This document shows positions 25,001 through 34,205 of a stretch of DNA of 64,000 bases, piece after piece. Position numbers and translations under genes: made by a program. This DNA is from Aplidium turbinatum (lineage: Eukaryota; Chordata; Ascidiacea; Aplousobranchia; Polyclinidae): the NCBI GenBank assembly GCA_918807975.1, contig OU964921.1, positions 33,878,498 to 33,942,497 on the forward strand, given 5' to 3'. The first letter of the stretch is position 1, and every line of letters begins with the position of its first letter. The notes under the pieces are model-generated. The model was not told where the DNA came from, searched no databases, and saw nothing but the letters and a program-made list of their open reading frames with translations.

Positions 25001-25743
25001 GTAATACGCCGCCAATTTTTGTTGTATGGTTCTTTTGACCTAACCCCCTCAAGTACAATGTTTGCCACAGTAGGGCATTGACATTGTAATGTGTCATTCG
25101 CTCTGCACTACTTACACATTCTGAGCGCGAAGAAGAAAGATTGCCGATGTTATTGGGGTATTAACTCGACAAGTGTTGAACGCGTGTACTTCTGCAAACG
25201 CCAACGTTCTAACTACCAGGCCACTGTGTCCGCTAGATATTTGGTGTACAAACACTTGATCACTTTGCAGTGAACAATACAGCTTCCCACTGGACTACGA
25301 AAACAATTTTTAGTTCTGCAAGTTACAAAAGAAGTATGTTTTCGAGGCTAATTTAACTCTCTATATACGTATCTGTATACACAAACGTCCAAATAAATAC
25401 AAGTAACATGCAAAAGTTTTCGCGTGGTTGGACAAATATCATCAAACATTGGAATTATTACCATAAAATTTGTGGAGTTTATTGTATTACTTTTTTTTGT
25501 GTAGAATCGGCAAGTGAAGTGGAAACCAAAAAAATTCTTTCCGAGTTTGCCGTGTGTTGGGGTGACGTGCACGGATTTGCAACGCGTCCTGTCAATCATC
25601 AATTACACGAAACGCGGTTGGTTGATGAAAAACCGCTCAAGCGTTCAAAGCTTAAACCTCTAACGAAGTTCCGCCCCAAGCAGAGTCGTGGCCGAAAAAA
25701 GAAAGTTCTCAAAGGAATAGCTCCAAGTGAAGATATTTCTTGA
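7054..25743 (+). CDS. EVC2-like: EVC2/limbin-like single-pass coiled-coil protein, 20 exons
   Basis: Exons: 7054(or 7091)-7320, 7848-7971, 8149-8291, 8896-8982, 9345-9479, 10769-10921, 11403-11485, 12597-12730, 13296-13441, 14008-14106, 14382-14513, 14766-14971, 21465-21648, 21982-22137, 22820-22921, 23113-23331, 23774-23889, 24173-24299, 24846-24939, 25505-25743. All splice phases agree; the sum is 981 aa from ATG 7054. A transmembrane segment (about residues 32-58, Gly-rich) is followed by a long cytoplasmic, charged, helical region and a basic Lys/Arg-rich tail. The order (membrane segment, NERRRKAIQSF-like coiled coil, late ELDRNVVCKLAMLIGM block) parallels vertebrate EVC2, which with EVC tethers Smoothened signalling at the ciliary base. 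EVC itself is the main alternative. Vertebrate EVC2 has an ectodomain of some 250-300 residues; none was found upstream. Position 7091 could also be a splice acceptor, in which case 5' exons lie outside what I can recognise. Identity rests on remembered sequence; exon structure is firmer. Confidence 0.7.
9557..9810. repeat. inverted pair of Penelope-like 3' end sequences
   Basis: Left arm (about 9557-9650) and right arm (about 9705-9810) are inverted copies of the block that contains tatagccgaaaacg and the taacaacca/tggttgtta ends. The same block forms the 3' end of the Penelope-like element at 52700-53345. It lies in intron 5 of the EVC2-like gene. No protein is encoded. Penelope elements often have terminal repeats in complex arrangements, so this is probably a short, heavily deleted copy. 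Confidence 0.6.
10245..10744. mobile_element. hAT MITE (500 bp)
   Basis: Terminal inverted repeats cagggccggattta and its near complement taaatccgaccctg bound the element. A perfect 8-bp target duplication, cttaaaac, lies at 10237-10244 and 10745-10752. It is non-coding, inside intron 5 of the EVC2-like gene only 24 bp before exon 6 (10769). Its right duplication sits in the polypyrimidine/branch region of that acceptor, so the insertion must be compatible with splicing. Confidence 0.87.
11964..12415. repeat. long inverted pair of Penelope-like 3' ends
   Basis: Two arms of roughly 200 bp are inverted copies of one another: aagcaaccacacggcattta at the left and its complement at the right. Each holds the motif ggccgaaaacg/cgttttcggcc. 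The right arm matches the 3' end of the Penelope-like element at 53100-53300 (for example gccgtgtggttgcttggtt). It lies in intron 7 of the EVC2-like gene and encodes nothing. Confidence 0.65.
16025..16369 (-). pseudogene. LINE reverse-transcriptase 3' fragment
   Basis: The - strand frame includes VRYLGVFLDT and later FRSYCTPMYAC, motifs typical of the region just downstream of the RT catalytic core in a metazoan non-LTR retrotransposon. It has no catalytic YADD box and stops abruptly, so it is a truncated copy. A related fragment lies at 19432-19722. It sits within the hAT element of intron 12. Confidence 0.65.
17043..19127 (-). CDS. hAT transposase, TTF-zinc-finger/DUF4371 type, 694 aa
   Basis: A single uninterrupted frame starts at the ATG ending at 19127. 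A TTF-type zinc finger lies at about residues 45-150 (WLCGCNSENAFFCFPCLLF at 61-79). A DUF4371/RNase-H-like core follows, with probable catalytic D246 in CDETTD and D312 in YDGA, a C-Y-A-H-Q block at 340-344 and a TRW at 397-399. The C-terminal hAT dimerisation region begins near 621 and holds the third acidic residue (probably E632 in PERCFSSLKRIKTFS). This architecture matches ZMYM1-like transposases and host proteins derived from them. It lies antisense inside an intron, within intact terminal repeats, so it is best read as the element's own transposase rather than a domesticated gene. All expected core motifs are present, so activity is plausible but unproven. Confidence 0.92.
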   Translation of the reverse strand: MDNSVMSLKKIRFSQLSLQEKLSIKAQGRPTPNLDISQSSTSRGNPYARKFNRNVYDDHDWLCGCNSENAFFCFPCLLFGGDQEHSWTKVGVKDLKHLSRKTEKHSRSTFHMNNTLSLSVLGRVNIATLIDSGYQLSITKHNEEVTKNRTVLSKIIDCIKFCGRFELPLRGHDESQGSKNPGVFMGLIDFASNLDSRFQNHFNSAKVFKGTSKTIQNELLETILELCKSKIKEEISQSEFVAIMCDETTDISEKTQMVIVLRYESHGKPVERFWVFFNPANQTAEALSSILFQELKVLLGSNTSKLVAQTYDGAAAMSGARNGVQSRIKQVYSNAHFVHCYAHQLNLVIQKATSQNTSVRVFFNSLSGIPSFFSKSPQRMAALDQVAQRRIPRPSATRWNFKSRTVNAVSEVKDALIECCSTLEQSNSSVTGFAAAGIKRMLIDPKFVFWLDFFSKIMPHVDILFAQLQSVELESFKVQCSLDNFLSAIQRIREGIAADNESPSPTRRMPESQIIDAKEVCDVVLMQCQERFKFTNHLEASTLFNLKNASQYARQFPEKALEKCCEAYPMLIKDKLKPELSVLYSRNDMHSVSGLVQLLSLLNLEGMQSTFSEVIKLAKILLTTPMSTAEPERCFSSLKRIKTFSRSTMCTERLSALAMVSIENRLITETKDFNERVIDHFAMAKSRRMEFIYK
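19268..20060 (-). mobile_element. 5'-truncated LINE 3' end
   Basis: The - strand frame 19432-19722 encodes LRSLYCSENML, FRSYCMPLYACQLWC and YNNCYRMLFNL, the C-terminal part of a non-LTR retrotransposon ORF2. It is followed by a 3' end closing in TGCAAATAAATAAAAAAA at 19268. Sequence between 19730 and 20060 resembles the preceding RT region (a YIGVI-like motif) but is interrupted by stops. It is a dead copy within the hAT element of intron 12. Confidence 0.6.
20140..20620. repeat. rearranged SINE pieces and telomere-like repeats
   Basis: 20145-20190 (gatcactgagtgg, then ttccttgccctagaa) resembles the body of the tRNA-derived SINE at 34060-34205. 20448-20555 resembles its tRNA-like head, with gtggcccaggagagcaggtg and a B-box-like ggttcgagatcc. 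Between them is a degenerate run of ccctaac-like units (20262-20330). The order is scrambled compared with the other copy, so this is a rearranged or composite remnant. Confidence 0.35.
23955..24066. repeat. intronic inverted repeat (~110 bp)
   Basis: aaagagcccaaaatgtcgat followed by actcatgttcag at the left is complementary to ctgaacatgag followed by aaattttggattcttt at the right, with aaacg/cgttt bases nearer the loop. The arms span about 45 bp each with some mismatches. It sits in intron 17 of the EVC2-like gene and could be a small foldback MITE; no target duplication was identified. Confidence 0.45.
24940..25504 (+). other. GC-AG intron of the EVC2-like gene
   Basis: The donor reads CGAG|GCAAGT and the acceptor TGTGTAG|AATCGG. 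Only this GC donor gives phase 1, which is what the downstream frame (starting with two bases of a split codon) needs. Using the nearby GTAATT would put the last exon out of frame. GC-AG introns are a known minority class and the surrounding AG|GCAAGT is their usual strong consensus. Confidence 0.7.
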
Positions 25744-27268
25744 TTGTCAACTTTTTATGAAGGTCTTTGCCCATAGCTCAAACGATAGAAATCTGAACGT
25801 GCGACAGGAGATGGTAGGATCACAATGTGAGCAACTTCAACAAAACTATGTCATTTAGTGGCAACTCACTCGCAGATTGAGCAGTTTCTCGGCCGTAACT
25901 CTTTGACTTCAGACGGAATCTTTGCACGATCAACCTTGGAAGCTGGGCTCGCTTCAGTGGCCCAGCTTTCAAGCTTCCCAAAGCAAAAGCAATGTTATGC
26001 CAAGATCAGCTGGTACTTCTAAAGAAGGTTCCTCAAATTTAAATACATAATTTGACATTTTTTTAGTCAATAACTTCTTGGAGATGTGAGGCGACCTGTA
26101 AATGGAAATCGGTTGTAGTCAAATTTTACCGCGCCCCTGAATATACACCGCAGCCTTTGTATTGATATAACCTAAACATGTAGCCTACGGTACAGATATA
26201 ATACTGTAACTTATATTGGTGTCAAATTTCAGGGTTTTAGTGCTACCTTTGTTCTCTTTGCCGCATTTTATACAATTTTATATCAGATTTTTTAGTATTG
26301 CCTGTTTGTTTTTATTATTGTTTTCCTTTTTTACCAGTCAGTGCCCAGATTTTTTTAATCATATGCTGAATGCAGTTCTGTTGTTTCTTTCTCGTAAATG
26401 ATGCTTGTTTAAATTCATTAAACCAAACGACCAAACTGAAACAAGTAGCTATCAACCAACACCACAGTCTTGTTTATGTGGCATCTGCCAGCCCATAACT
26501 AATATGTTGGAAGAACTTCTCTGGGTGGAGTAAAATCGAAGTTTGTATTTTTCTTAATATTTCTAAACGATTGTGTTTTTTGTTTTTCACCAGTTTTAAG
26601 CACTACTGTTTTCTAATTTGAGGTTTTATGCATAGTGGTATTATCAAAAAGGTTTCTTTTGTACCTTAGAGTATACTGTAGTTGCCTATGTGTAATTATT
26701 TTTGGCTTCACTGTAGTCTTGTTTTGCACTTTATGCGCCTATGAAGCATACAAAACATTGCATTTGTGTACGGTACCTCACATATGAAGAATGTTCGGAA
26801 AGTCGGTGTCCTGCTCTAATCTCCAATTGCTCAATGCGCATCCGCAAGCTTCCATTGGCTTCGAGGAATCTTCTACCTTTGTTTTCTTGGAAAATTGGTC
26901 TTTTTCGCGTTATTTAATGGAAGGACAATTAATTGAAACAAGCGCTTTGAAAGTGTGTTTAGAAACTTTACAGAAATAGGCTGCGTCTTGACTTTGCTCA
27001 TAGCCAACTAGCAGCCTAGTAACTTGACTGACTGCTGGTAAAATTAACGCAAGAATTGCCGAAGCTCATTAAAAATTGACCATGAAACTTTTTAATACCG
27101 TTTAACGAAACTTGAACAGCATTAGAACAATTAACCTTGTTTTTTATATAGTTTTCAACTCTTAAATATTGAAACTTTTTTAAAGGCCCGTGCCTTATAA
27201 TTGTTAGAAGGCCATTTTACTTATTGTAGCCTACTTTTGGCTAGTTGATCACTTGCTTAGCTTATGTC
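25744..27268. other. 3' flank of the EVC2-like gene
   Basis: It follows the stop codon at 25741-25743 and presumably begins with the 3' untranslated region. An ATTAAA hexamer near 26417 could be the polyadenylation signal. No other exon, RNA gene or bounded repeat could be supported. Confidence 0.4.
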
Positions 27269-28420
27269 AGGGGTGGCCAAGAGCCTCATCTTTTCTTTGT
27301 CTACTGCAAAGCGCCACACTCTCATCATGGACATAGAAACACATTGAGGCCTAATATCACCCCGCCTCTTCCTCACTGATACACATACTTTTGCTCAACT
27401 GGATTTATGGTAAGTGTTATACACACGAAGATGACAGAAATATTCAATTAATTGGTATGCATGTTACAATACTAGGCTAAGTGGAATTTTTTACAATCCT
27501 CTTCGAATCTGAATTATTCGTTGTTGCCAATCGAAGTAGGCTAACTCGTTGTTCACGTGAGTGTCTCGATGTTATGTATTTTTAGGTAGACTTAAATGCA
27601 GTTCGTTGGACCTTAGGGTGGTTTTCCATTGGCACGTATTTTTGTTACTCAGTGCGGTTCCTTTTCCTAAAACATTTTCAGTTGATCCTCCTCACAAAGA
27701 TCAGTCATATCCAACTCAGTTGTAGCCTCATTTGGAACTAGCGGGGCTTTCGAACAGTCCTTCACTAAATTAAACAGGTTGACGAGGAACGAAATTAGTT
27801 GCCTTTTCTGTTGTAAATTACGGAACAGGAGCACAAAGCGTTCTTGAGTTGCATATCCAATACTTTGCCCAAGCTATTCAGGGCGACGTTAGTGACTTTC
27901 TCACTGACTTTTAACAGAATGATGAAATGTCTTAAACTGTGATAAATTTTGTATATGCACCTTAAACAGATTCAGTTCATTGACAAACGCAAACATGCTT
28001 TACGCTCTGTTAGGTAGCAGTTTTACCATATGCTGAAACTTTAAATCGACTTGGTCCAGGATCGTAAGGGCAGGTCAGGTCCAATCAAAGGCCAGGTCCA
28101 TAATCCAATGAGGTTCCCGAGTGCTCAGGATGATCCTTGTTTTTTTTCTGTGATGAACAGTTTCACCGTATCTCAAACCTGTAAGAAGAAAGAGAATAGC
28201 TTATCACGCTTTTTGACAGCCACCTTAGAGTACGTACACTGCTTCCGTAGGTCACCTGACAGCTCTTAGTCCTACTCACTGATGAGATTCTCACATTGTT
28301 CGAACGAAATTGAGCACATGAGTGCGAACGTAGTTGACGGTTTCCACCACAGCTCTATGACGTTGTCTAAATTAAATATTTTAGACACAAGTTAGGTTGG
28401 CCAGGCCTACGTCGTATATT
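27269..28420 (-). pseudogene. possible degenerate hAT (ZBED/GTF2IRD2-like) relic
   Basis: 27269 opens with caggggtggccaa, the usual terminus of Charlie-like hAT elements. On the - strand between about 28270 and 27650 short frame pieces read like the DUF4371-type transposases of that group (VKLFI, AFVNELNL, and a longer ERFVLLFRNLQQKRQL piece). Frames change and stops intervene, and no matching right terminus or target duplication was found. Treat as weak. Confidence 0.25.
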
Positions 28421-29635
28421 CCAATAAGTCATTTGCCGCCCTTGTAAATCAGATCACAACACCCTCACTTCACAATGGATTCGTGTTCAATCTTGTTGTA
28501 CGAGCGATGATTTCGAATGTATAAAAAACATCACAATTGTGCCACAGCATTTCAAACTTTAAAAAATGTTATTGATGTATTTAATAAAAAAAGATATTTC
28601 TGATAAGTTATGAAAAAAATCGATTGGAAAAACTCACTGCATGCTAAAAACTAAAACACTAACTTTAACTTTTATGATCGGTTGCCCATTAGTGCTCTAT
28701 TTGCATAAACAAAGCCTCATTTACAAAGACGAAAAATAATATGACATATTTTATCGATGGACTGTGGAATATAGGCCTAGCCTATATTAAACTTTTGTTT
28801 GATGTTAGGCTATGTTAAGCACTCCACATCTTAATTTATTATGAAATTGAAGATTGTAGACAGTGTTATTAGTGACATCATTCCTGGCCATAGAAATAGA
28901 AAGCGACCCGTGTAAAAAAACGTCCATAACAAACACAGATGTTCAGCCGCAATTCTGGAATCTTTTCACTGAAATGAACCTGGCATGTCAGACATGTGCT
29001 GAAGCCATTCTCTTTTGTTTCAAATGTGTGTCGTCTAAAGAAACTGACGTCAATATCGTAATAACAAAGGTGAGATAAATACAACCTTCTACATGTCGGA
29101 AAAAGATTAATTTATTAAGATTTGTCGTGAGAACGGCTTCAGTGAAATTTGTGCACAAAAAGAAGGTTCTTTTTCTTCAAAGTAGGCTAGTGGCTGCCTA
29201 AATATAGCCTACACCTCAAAATCAGCAGTAACTCGGTCTTTGTGGATGCTCAGAAAACTGCTTTAAAGAATAATCTCACGAATATGTTGCATTCTATACC
29301 ATATGTAGGCGAGACTGGAGCCGTAGTTTGAATGTCCCTAGTCATGGTAGGCCTACGAAGTTCGCCCAGTGTAAAAGATAAATTAACATGAAGACGAGAA
29401 ATAATGTGCTCATCATTGCAAGTATGCTACGTAGGCTATCGTACAATATTGTAGTATAAAACTTTTTATTTTCAAAGTCATTTCATAAAACAATTTTTTG
29501 TGTAAGACTTTTTCGATGAAAACATGTTGCTCATTTGAAAAAACACTGAAACGGAGCCATTTTACTGTCGAGCGATAGCCGTTTGTAAGCTAGTTCATCA
29601 TTTAGCATGAGTTGTGATAATGAGTGACCTACAGA
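28421..29635. other. intergenic, nothing recognised
   Basis: AT-rich sequence with no supported exon or repeat boundary on either strand. Confidence 0.45.
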
Positions 29636-30064
29636 CAGTAACGCAGCCAGGAATTTTGAAAGGGGGGGGAGGGTTTGACCACCCAGCGGCGAGGGGTCTG
29701 GGGGGCCTCCCCAGAAATTTTTGAAAAATTACTTTGAATTTGATGCATTCTGAGAGCATTTTCAACAAAAATGTAGGTACGAATATTCCTGTAAAATGGT
29801 GCTGTCCGGTAGCATAGCAAAAGGATAAGATCATGTTTTCTTGGGCATTTTTCGGAAATAAAGTTAAGTCTCTTTGCTTTCTTGTTGCTAATTCCTGGCT
29901 GAGATGTTTGAATGTTTGGTATTGGCAAAACTCGCTCTTTTAATGCAATTTTGTTTAAAATTAGGCAATTTTTTTTTAGACTGAAAACATCATTTTCAAT
30001 ATCGTGACGTCACACGCGTGCCAAAGTGGGGTTGTAACCCCCAACCCCCTTGGTTACGCCACTG
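29636..30064. mobile_element. hAT MITE of the CAGTGGCGTAGCC family, copy 1
   Basis: The left terminus cagtaacgcagccagg is a decayed cagtggcgtagccagg and the right terminus is ggttacgccactg. Flanks cctacaga and cttacaga give 7 of 8 matching bases. The body is shared with 52025-52465 over its length: ggggtctggggggcctccc, then gaaaaattac, then atggtgctgtccggt, then ataagatcatgtttt. It is non-coding. Confidence 0.75.
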
Positions 30065-31255
30065 CTTACAGAGACTTCAATTTCAAGTCAGAATCAACAT
30101 TTTCACATCTTTACCAACAGACTGGTTTGAGTGTAAAGAAGAGTTCTTTCTGGCTGTCAGCGCAAGACTGTTTGAATTATTTATTTGTTTTACAGAAGTG
30201 CTAGCCAACCAAAACATTTGTCTTTTTATATTGATTCAACGTATGCAGATCACGTGTTTTGCTAGCTGTGCAGTGCATACTGTAGATTGTAGAATGCAAC
30301 GTCAATACACAATATTGCGTTCTCAAGAAGGCCTTGTACTTGTAGTGTAAGAAAACAACCTTCAGGTGTCTGCGTCAATAAAACAATCGATCGATTTCGT
30401 TTTTAAACAGTGTTGCTGGTAGCCTGTTGTCTGTTAAACATAGGAAAGCATAAGCGTTAACATGCAAGAGTGTGGACTGGTCCCGAGATAGCGCATTAAG
30501 ATAGTAGGCTAGGCCAGGGCCGTTAAGAGGATAATTTGGGGGCGATATCAATGAGATCCTCGAGCCCTCATATTAAGACAATTTTAAAAAGACCTCACTG
30601 TATTCAATCAATACAAAGTGGTGTCTTCAAGTTTTCAGGCTCCTTGGAAAGCTTACGGGCCCCTGAAATTATCCTGGGTCCAGTCAAAAACTATCTCCTA
30701 GACCCCCCCCCCCCAGTTAACGCTACTAGGCTAGGCTATATAGAAAAAAAGATCAAGGCTACACAAAGCTTGTGAAGCCTTCTAGTCCATGGCTTTTCTG
30801 TAGACCTTTCAAAAGTTCTGTAGTTAAGTAAATTATATTTCCAATAACTTTAACTTTCAGATACTGCAGCTTATTGGCTGATTATGGTAACCGCGTCCGC
30901 GCGAGTGCGTGCAATGATAGTATTCAACTTGCTTTCGATTTCGGTTAAGTCAACAATATTTTTAACTGGGAATAACCTACAAAGCAGAGATGTACAAGGT
31001 CCGTTGATTTTAATTTATTATCCAGTGGCCCTCATCACTTGTAGACTACATTTACAAAATGTGGTACATTGCAAAAAAATGTGGGCTACACCGTTGGTAA
31101 AAAGTGAATCAAGACCTAATTTATAGCTCTTGTATTTTCAGAAAATAAAAATAAAATATGATCTATTTGCTCTAACATAACTTAATTTTTGTTCATAGAA
31201 TAAAATTACATAGAAGTTATTGCTATTTAAAATTTGTAACCTAAGTTTCTGTAAA
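30065..31255. other. intergenic, mostly unassigned
   Basis: A segment at about 30524-30735 begins cagggccgtta and ends near a C-rich tract and agttaacgc. It may be another decayed hAT-type MITE, but its right end does not match well. A possible 3' splice site (ttgtattttcag) lies at 31129-31140 and another (tttgttcatag) ends near 31198. Either could precede the 369-aa frame as a 5' untranslated exon boundary. Confidence 0.35.
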
Positions 31256-32365
31256 ATGACGCTGACAAAGCCAAGATTTCAGAGGCACTTCCATTTGGAA
31301 CCATTGCTCAAAAGTGAATTGAAACACGGTGGAAAAAAGTACGGTTTGCATAAAGCTGACGAAGTCACCGTACACACTGGGAAGGATAAACTACCTCCGA
31401 TTTCTTATCCCAGTGCACATCAAAATAAAAAAGATCAAGATGTTTGCAAAAACTTGAAAAGACACAGTCGCGAAATTACTGACAAAACATCAGAACCGCA
31501 TATTCGAGCAAGTCCAAAGGACGACAGAGTTAAAAAACATTACTCTTCATATAGCAACAAAGCATCTGATGACTTTGATTCACCTCGTTCCCATCATAAA
31601 CCAATACTAACAAAAGTTTATAGAGGAGTTTCGTGGAACAACAACGTAGTCACTGATTCAGGTGCTTCAAAGCATGTCAGTTTTACAATTTCACCCTTGT
31701 TAACGGATGAAAGACACCACCATATTGAAATGAAAACCGATCATTATTCAAAGTCAATTGACGAGAAAGTTGTTTCATCTACAATACCCATGAGAAGGTA
31801 TAATGTTACAAAACAAGAATACACAACAACAAAATCCATTGATTCACCTTCTTTGCTACGTCATCATGTAGTCACTGAACAAGCAAATACATTTCCTGGT
31901 CGAAAGCAGCAGTTTGACCACGAGCACAAAACGAAAAAGCTTTCTGATAATCATTCACAAGGTTTAATGCACAAAATTCAATCTAGACAAGCTCGTGGTT
32001 ACAACTCAACCTACCGATTGCCAAAGCTTCCACGCAAGAGCAAGGTTTCATCAAATCTTTCCGAAAATACTGGGTCTCATCTTAGCGTGTTGCAAAAAGC
32101 CCGTCAAATGTTACTGGAGAAGATGAAGAATTCAAACTGTGTCACCACAGAAATTGCACCCAAAAGAAAAATATTGTTTCTTCCCTCTCTAGCGGCACCA
32201 TGCAGTGACGAATTCGCCATCACAATGAGACGAACACACGGCCATCGCTATATTTCTTCTCCAGCCATATTGGATCATGTGATGACCAGAAAAGTTCCAA
32301 TGCAAACTACGGCGTCATTTTTGGATGCCATTTTACGACCTCCCTCAGGGGCAATTGTTTCTTAA
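31256..32365 (+). CDS. uncharacterised basic protein, 369 aa, single exon
   Basis: An unbroken frame runs from ATG 31256 to TAA 32363-32365, far longer than chance in this AT-rich sequence. The protein is very hydrophilic, rich in Lys, Ser, His and Thr, with no membrane segment, signal peptide or recognisable domain. It looks largely disordered. A short helical, basic stretch (QKARQMLLEKMKNS) lies near residues 281-294, and an ordered-looking C-terminal third includes FAITMRRTHGHRYISSPAIL. Polyadenylation-like AATAAA motifs follow at 32593 and about 32704. Such proteins are often lineage-restricted. I do not recognise the family and cannot say whether upstream coding exons exist. Confidence 0.5.
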   Translation: MTLTKPRFQRHFHLEPLLKSELKHGGKKYGLHKADEVTVHTGKDKLPPISYPSAHQNKKDQDVCKNLKRHSREITDKTSEPHIRASPKDDRVKKHYSSYSNKASDDFDSPRSHHKPILTKVYRGVSWNNNVVTDSGASKHVSFTISPLLTDERHHHIEMKTDHYSKSIDEKVVSSTIPMRRYNVTKQEYTTTKSIDSPSLLRHHVVTEQANTFPGRKQQFDHEHKTKKLSDNHSQGLMHKIQSRQARGYNSTYRLPKLPRKSKVSSNLSENTGSHLSVLQKARQMLLEKMKNSNCVTTEIAPKRKILFLPSLAAPCSDEFAITMRRTHGHRYISSPAILDHVMTRKVPMQTTASFLDAILRPPSGAIVS

Positions 32366-33024
32366 CCAAGTCTACCTTTTGCGTGACATTTAATCGATGC
32401 TAATGTCAAATTGAATGTTTGAATCTCTGTCCTAAACAAGCTATTTACATACATTACGTACCTCACAATAGATTCTACACAGTAGCCTACGGTATTTGGT
32501 GACTTGCCTAAGGTGGTGATGAAACGTATTCCAACCTAACACAAAGTTTTACGGAGTGAGCCGCACTACTGAAATCAAATATGAAAGACCACAATAAACT
32601 GATTATTTTATTTCGGTTTCAAGGACTTCATGAGATTTGCGTTTTGTCACTTCTGCCTTTTTTTGACATTTGCTGAGTTTGGCATGTATTGTTTTCGTTG
32701 TGATAGTCAGAAATAAACTAAACATTACCTGACCGCTTGCCATTCAGCAAAAGTAAATAGGCCTGCTGTGCCATCTTACGAATATCACACAATGCTGCTC
32801 TGTGATGTTGCAATGTAAACTTATTTGACCTATTCTTATTTCCTTTTCTTTTAAGATTAACTTTGTTGCATTTTTGATGTAGCCTGAAATCGATACGATA
32901 TGTATCCAGGTACATTGAATCAATGTAAAAATGACGAATTTTGCTGTCTGGGCAGTCTAGGCCTGCAAAGATCTTCCTACCTAGGCTACATGTAACAAAA
33001 ACTATTCCCAACAAGCAAAATGGG
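32366..33024. other. 3' flank of the 369-aa frame
   Basis: Contains AATAAA hexamers at 32593-32598 and about 32704-32716, which are candidate polyadenylation signals for the + strand frame. No other feature recognised; the - strand frame at 32718-33014 has no supporting motif. Confidence 0.4.
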
Positions 33025-33258
33025 CTATGTAAGTTTCACACCGTTGTGTCTGGTTGCATTAAAATGATGTAAAATTTTAACAGCCGCTATTTGCGAAGTG
33101 TTATACTGCTTCTGATGAGTTCTGAGCCAGCTAATTTCATCGATATGTTTGTTGAGCAATTCGGGCTCCTTCCCAGGAGTAACGATGAAGGTGTCTTGAA
33201 TCTCAACCAAATGCCGGGATTTTGAAGGAGGTATCCCAGTTGTCCGAACATAATTCAC
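33025..33258 (-). CDS. possible small protein, 77 aa
   Basis: A - strand frame starts at ATG 33258 with a good 3' splice site (TTCCTTTGCAG) just upstream, ending at 33269. It encodes a compact, non-repetitive sequence with motifs such as KSRHLVEIQDTF and ISWLRTHQKQYN, and stops at 33025. The codon content looks protein-like, but no family is recognised and no second exon was found. An in-frame stop lies between the splice site and the ATG, so the splice site would join a 5' untranslated exon. Confidence 0.3.
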   Translation of the reverse strand: MNYVRTTGIPPSKSRHLVEIQDTFIVTPGKEPELLNKHIDEISWLRTHQKQYNTSQIAAVKILHHFNATRHNGVKLT

Positions 33259-33446
33259 TTAGCCTGCAAAGGAACAGAGTCAGCAAACTTTCCTAACGAT
33301 ATCGAGTGCTCAGCGGTAACGAACGACCTCGGGGAAGCAAATTAGTAGCCTACCTTAAACCCACTCCTCTATGGTTGATTTGTTGCTTGGTAGTCTGGAG
33401 GCCACAGATCATGGAATTTGTACTTTTAACGGAGTTGTGGTGGTAT

Positions 33447-33760
33447 CCGCCCGGTTGGTTAGCGCGTGACTTCGTGAACAAAAAAGCTTCAAGATCAAGC
33501 GGTGCTGGTTCGACTCTCGAGGTGTGCGCTTGAACAATGCATTTTAAGGATTGCTTTCCATTCAGCGGCATCTAATGGATGGAATAATTTCCTGGTAACA
33601 CATCAGCAATTGGAAACTTTAGTCTGCCAACCTCGGTGACCGGCCCTGCGTCAAAAAACTCAGCAAGTATGTGAAACTACCAGGAAAAACCCTATCAAAG
33701 TTTTGTCAGTCCGAGGATAAAGATTCAAAAACCAGACTATCTAGATTTCTATTTTATTCG
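33447..33760 (+). mobile_element. tRNA-derived SINE, copy 2
   Basis: The head has an A-box-like ggttggttagcgcgtgac and a B-box-like ggttcgactctcg spaced as in a tRNA gene. The body aligns with 5465-5775, with shared blocks ctaatggatggaataattt, cggccctgcgtcaaaa and gaaactaccagga. It is the better-preserved copy of the family and has no coding capacity. Confidence 0.65.
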
Positions 33761-34059
33761 TATTGTTTATTATTATACCGTACTTTTCTCGCAACAGACG
33801 AAATAAAAGTTTTCTCTCTTAAAATACACATTTATTAACATCTGGTATTTCATTACATGGGCAGCAGTTGTGGTGAAACGAGTTTAGAGTGAATGAATTG
33901 TTTGTTTTTCATATCTTTATCCTACATTGCGGGAAAGCGGACTTGTGCCATCCATCGGTGTACGCCTTCTGACGTACACCTGACGCACGCTGCAGCCGAC
34001 GGCAATGTCTGTTTCCGGTTGTCTACTCTACTTATGACTTAAATTTGGTACTACCCATT

Positions 34060-34205
34060 ACTCGAAATCGATCACTGGGTAGAGGCAATCATCGTAAAGT
34101 TTCTTGCCCAGAGAAACAACAGCAAGTGCGGGTGGCTGGTGTCGAACATGCAGGCTCTCGACTGCGAGCCAACGCACTAAACCACTCGGCCACTGCTGCA
34201 TTCAC
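34060..34205 (-). mobile_element. tRNA-Ser/Leu-like SINE
   Basis: The - strand reads GCAGTGGCCGAGTGGTTTAG, a typical A-box region of a type II (Ser/Leu-like) tRNA, then a long variable-arm-like region, then TGTTCGACACC as a degenerate B box. A body with TTGCCTCTACCCAGTGATCG follows. It differs from the SINE at 33447. A rearranged relative is at 20140-20620. It cannot fold into a complete functional tRNA as far as I can see. Confidence 0.55.

Noticed and set aside
33447-33530. Functional tRNA gene at the SINE head
   Set aside because: The tRNA-like head continues into a body shared with another dispersed copy, and the cloverleaf is incomplete.
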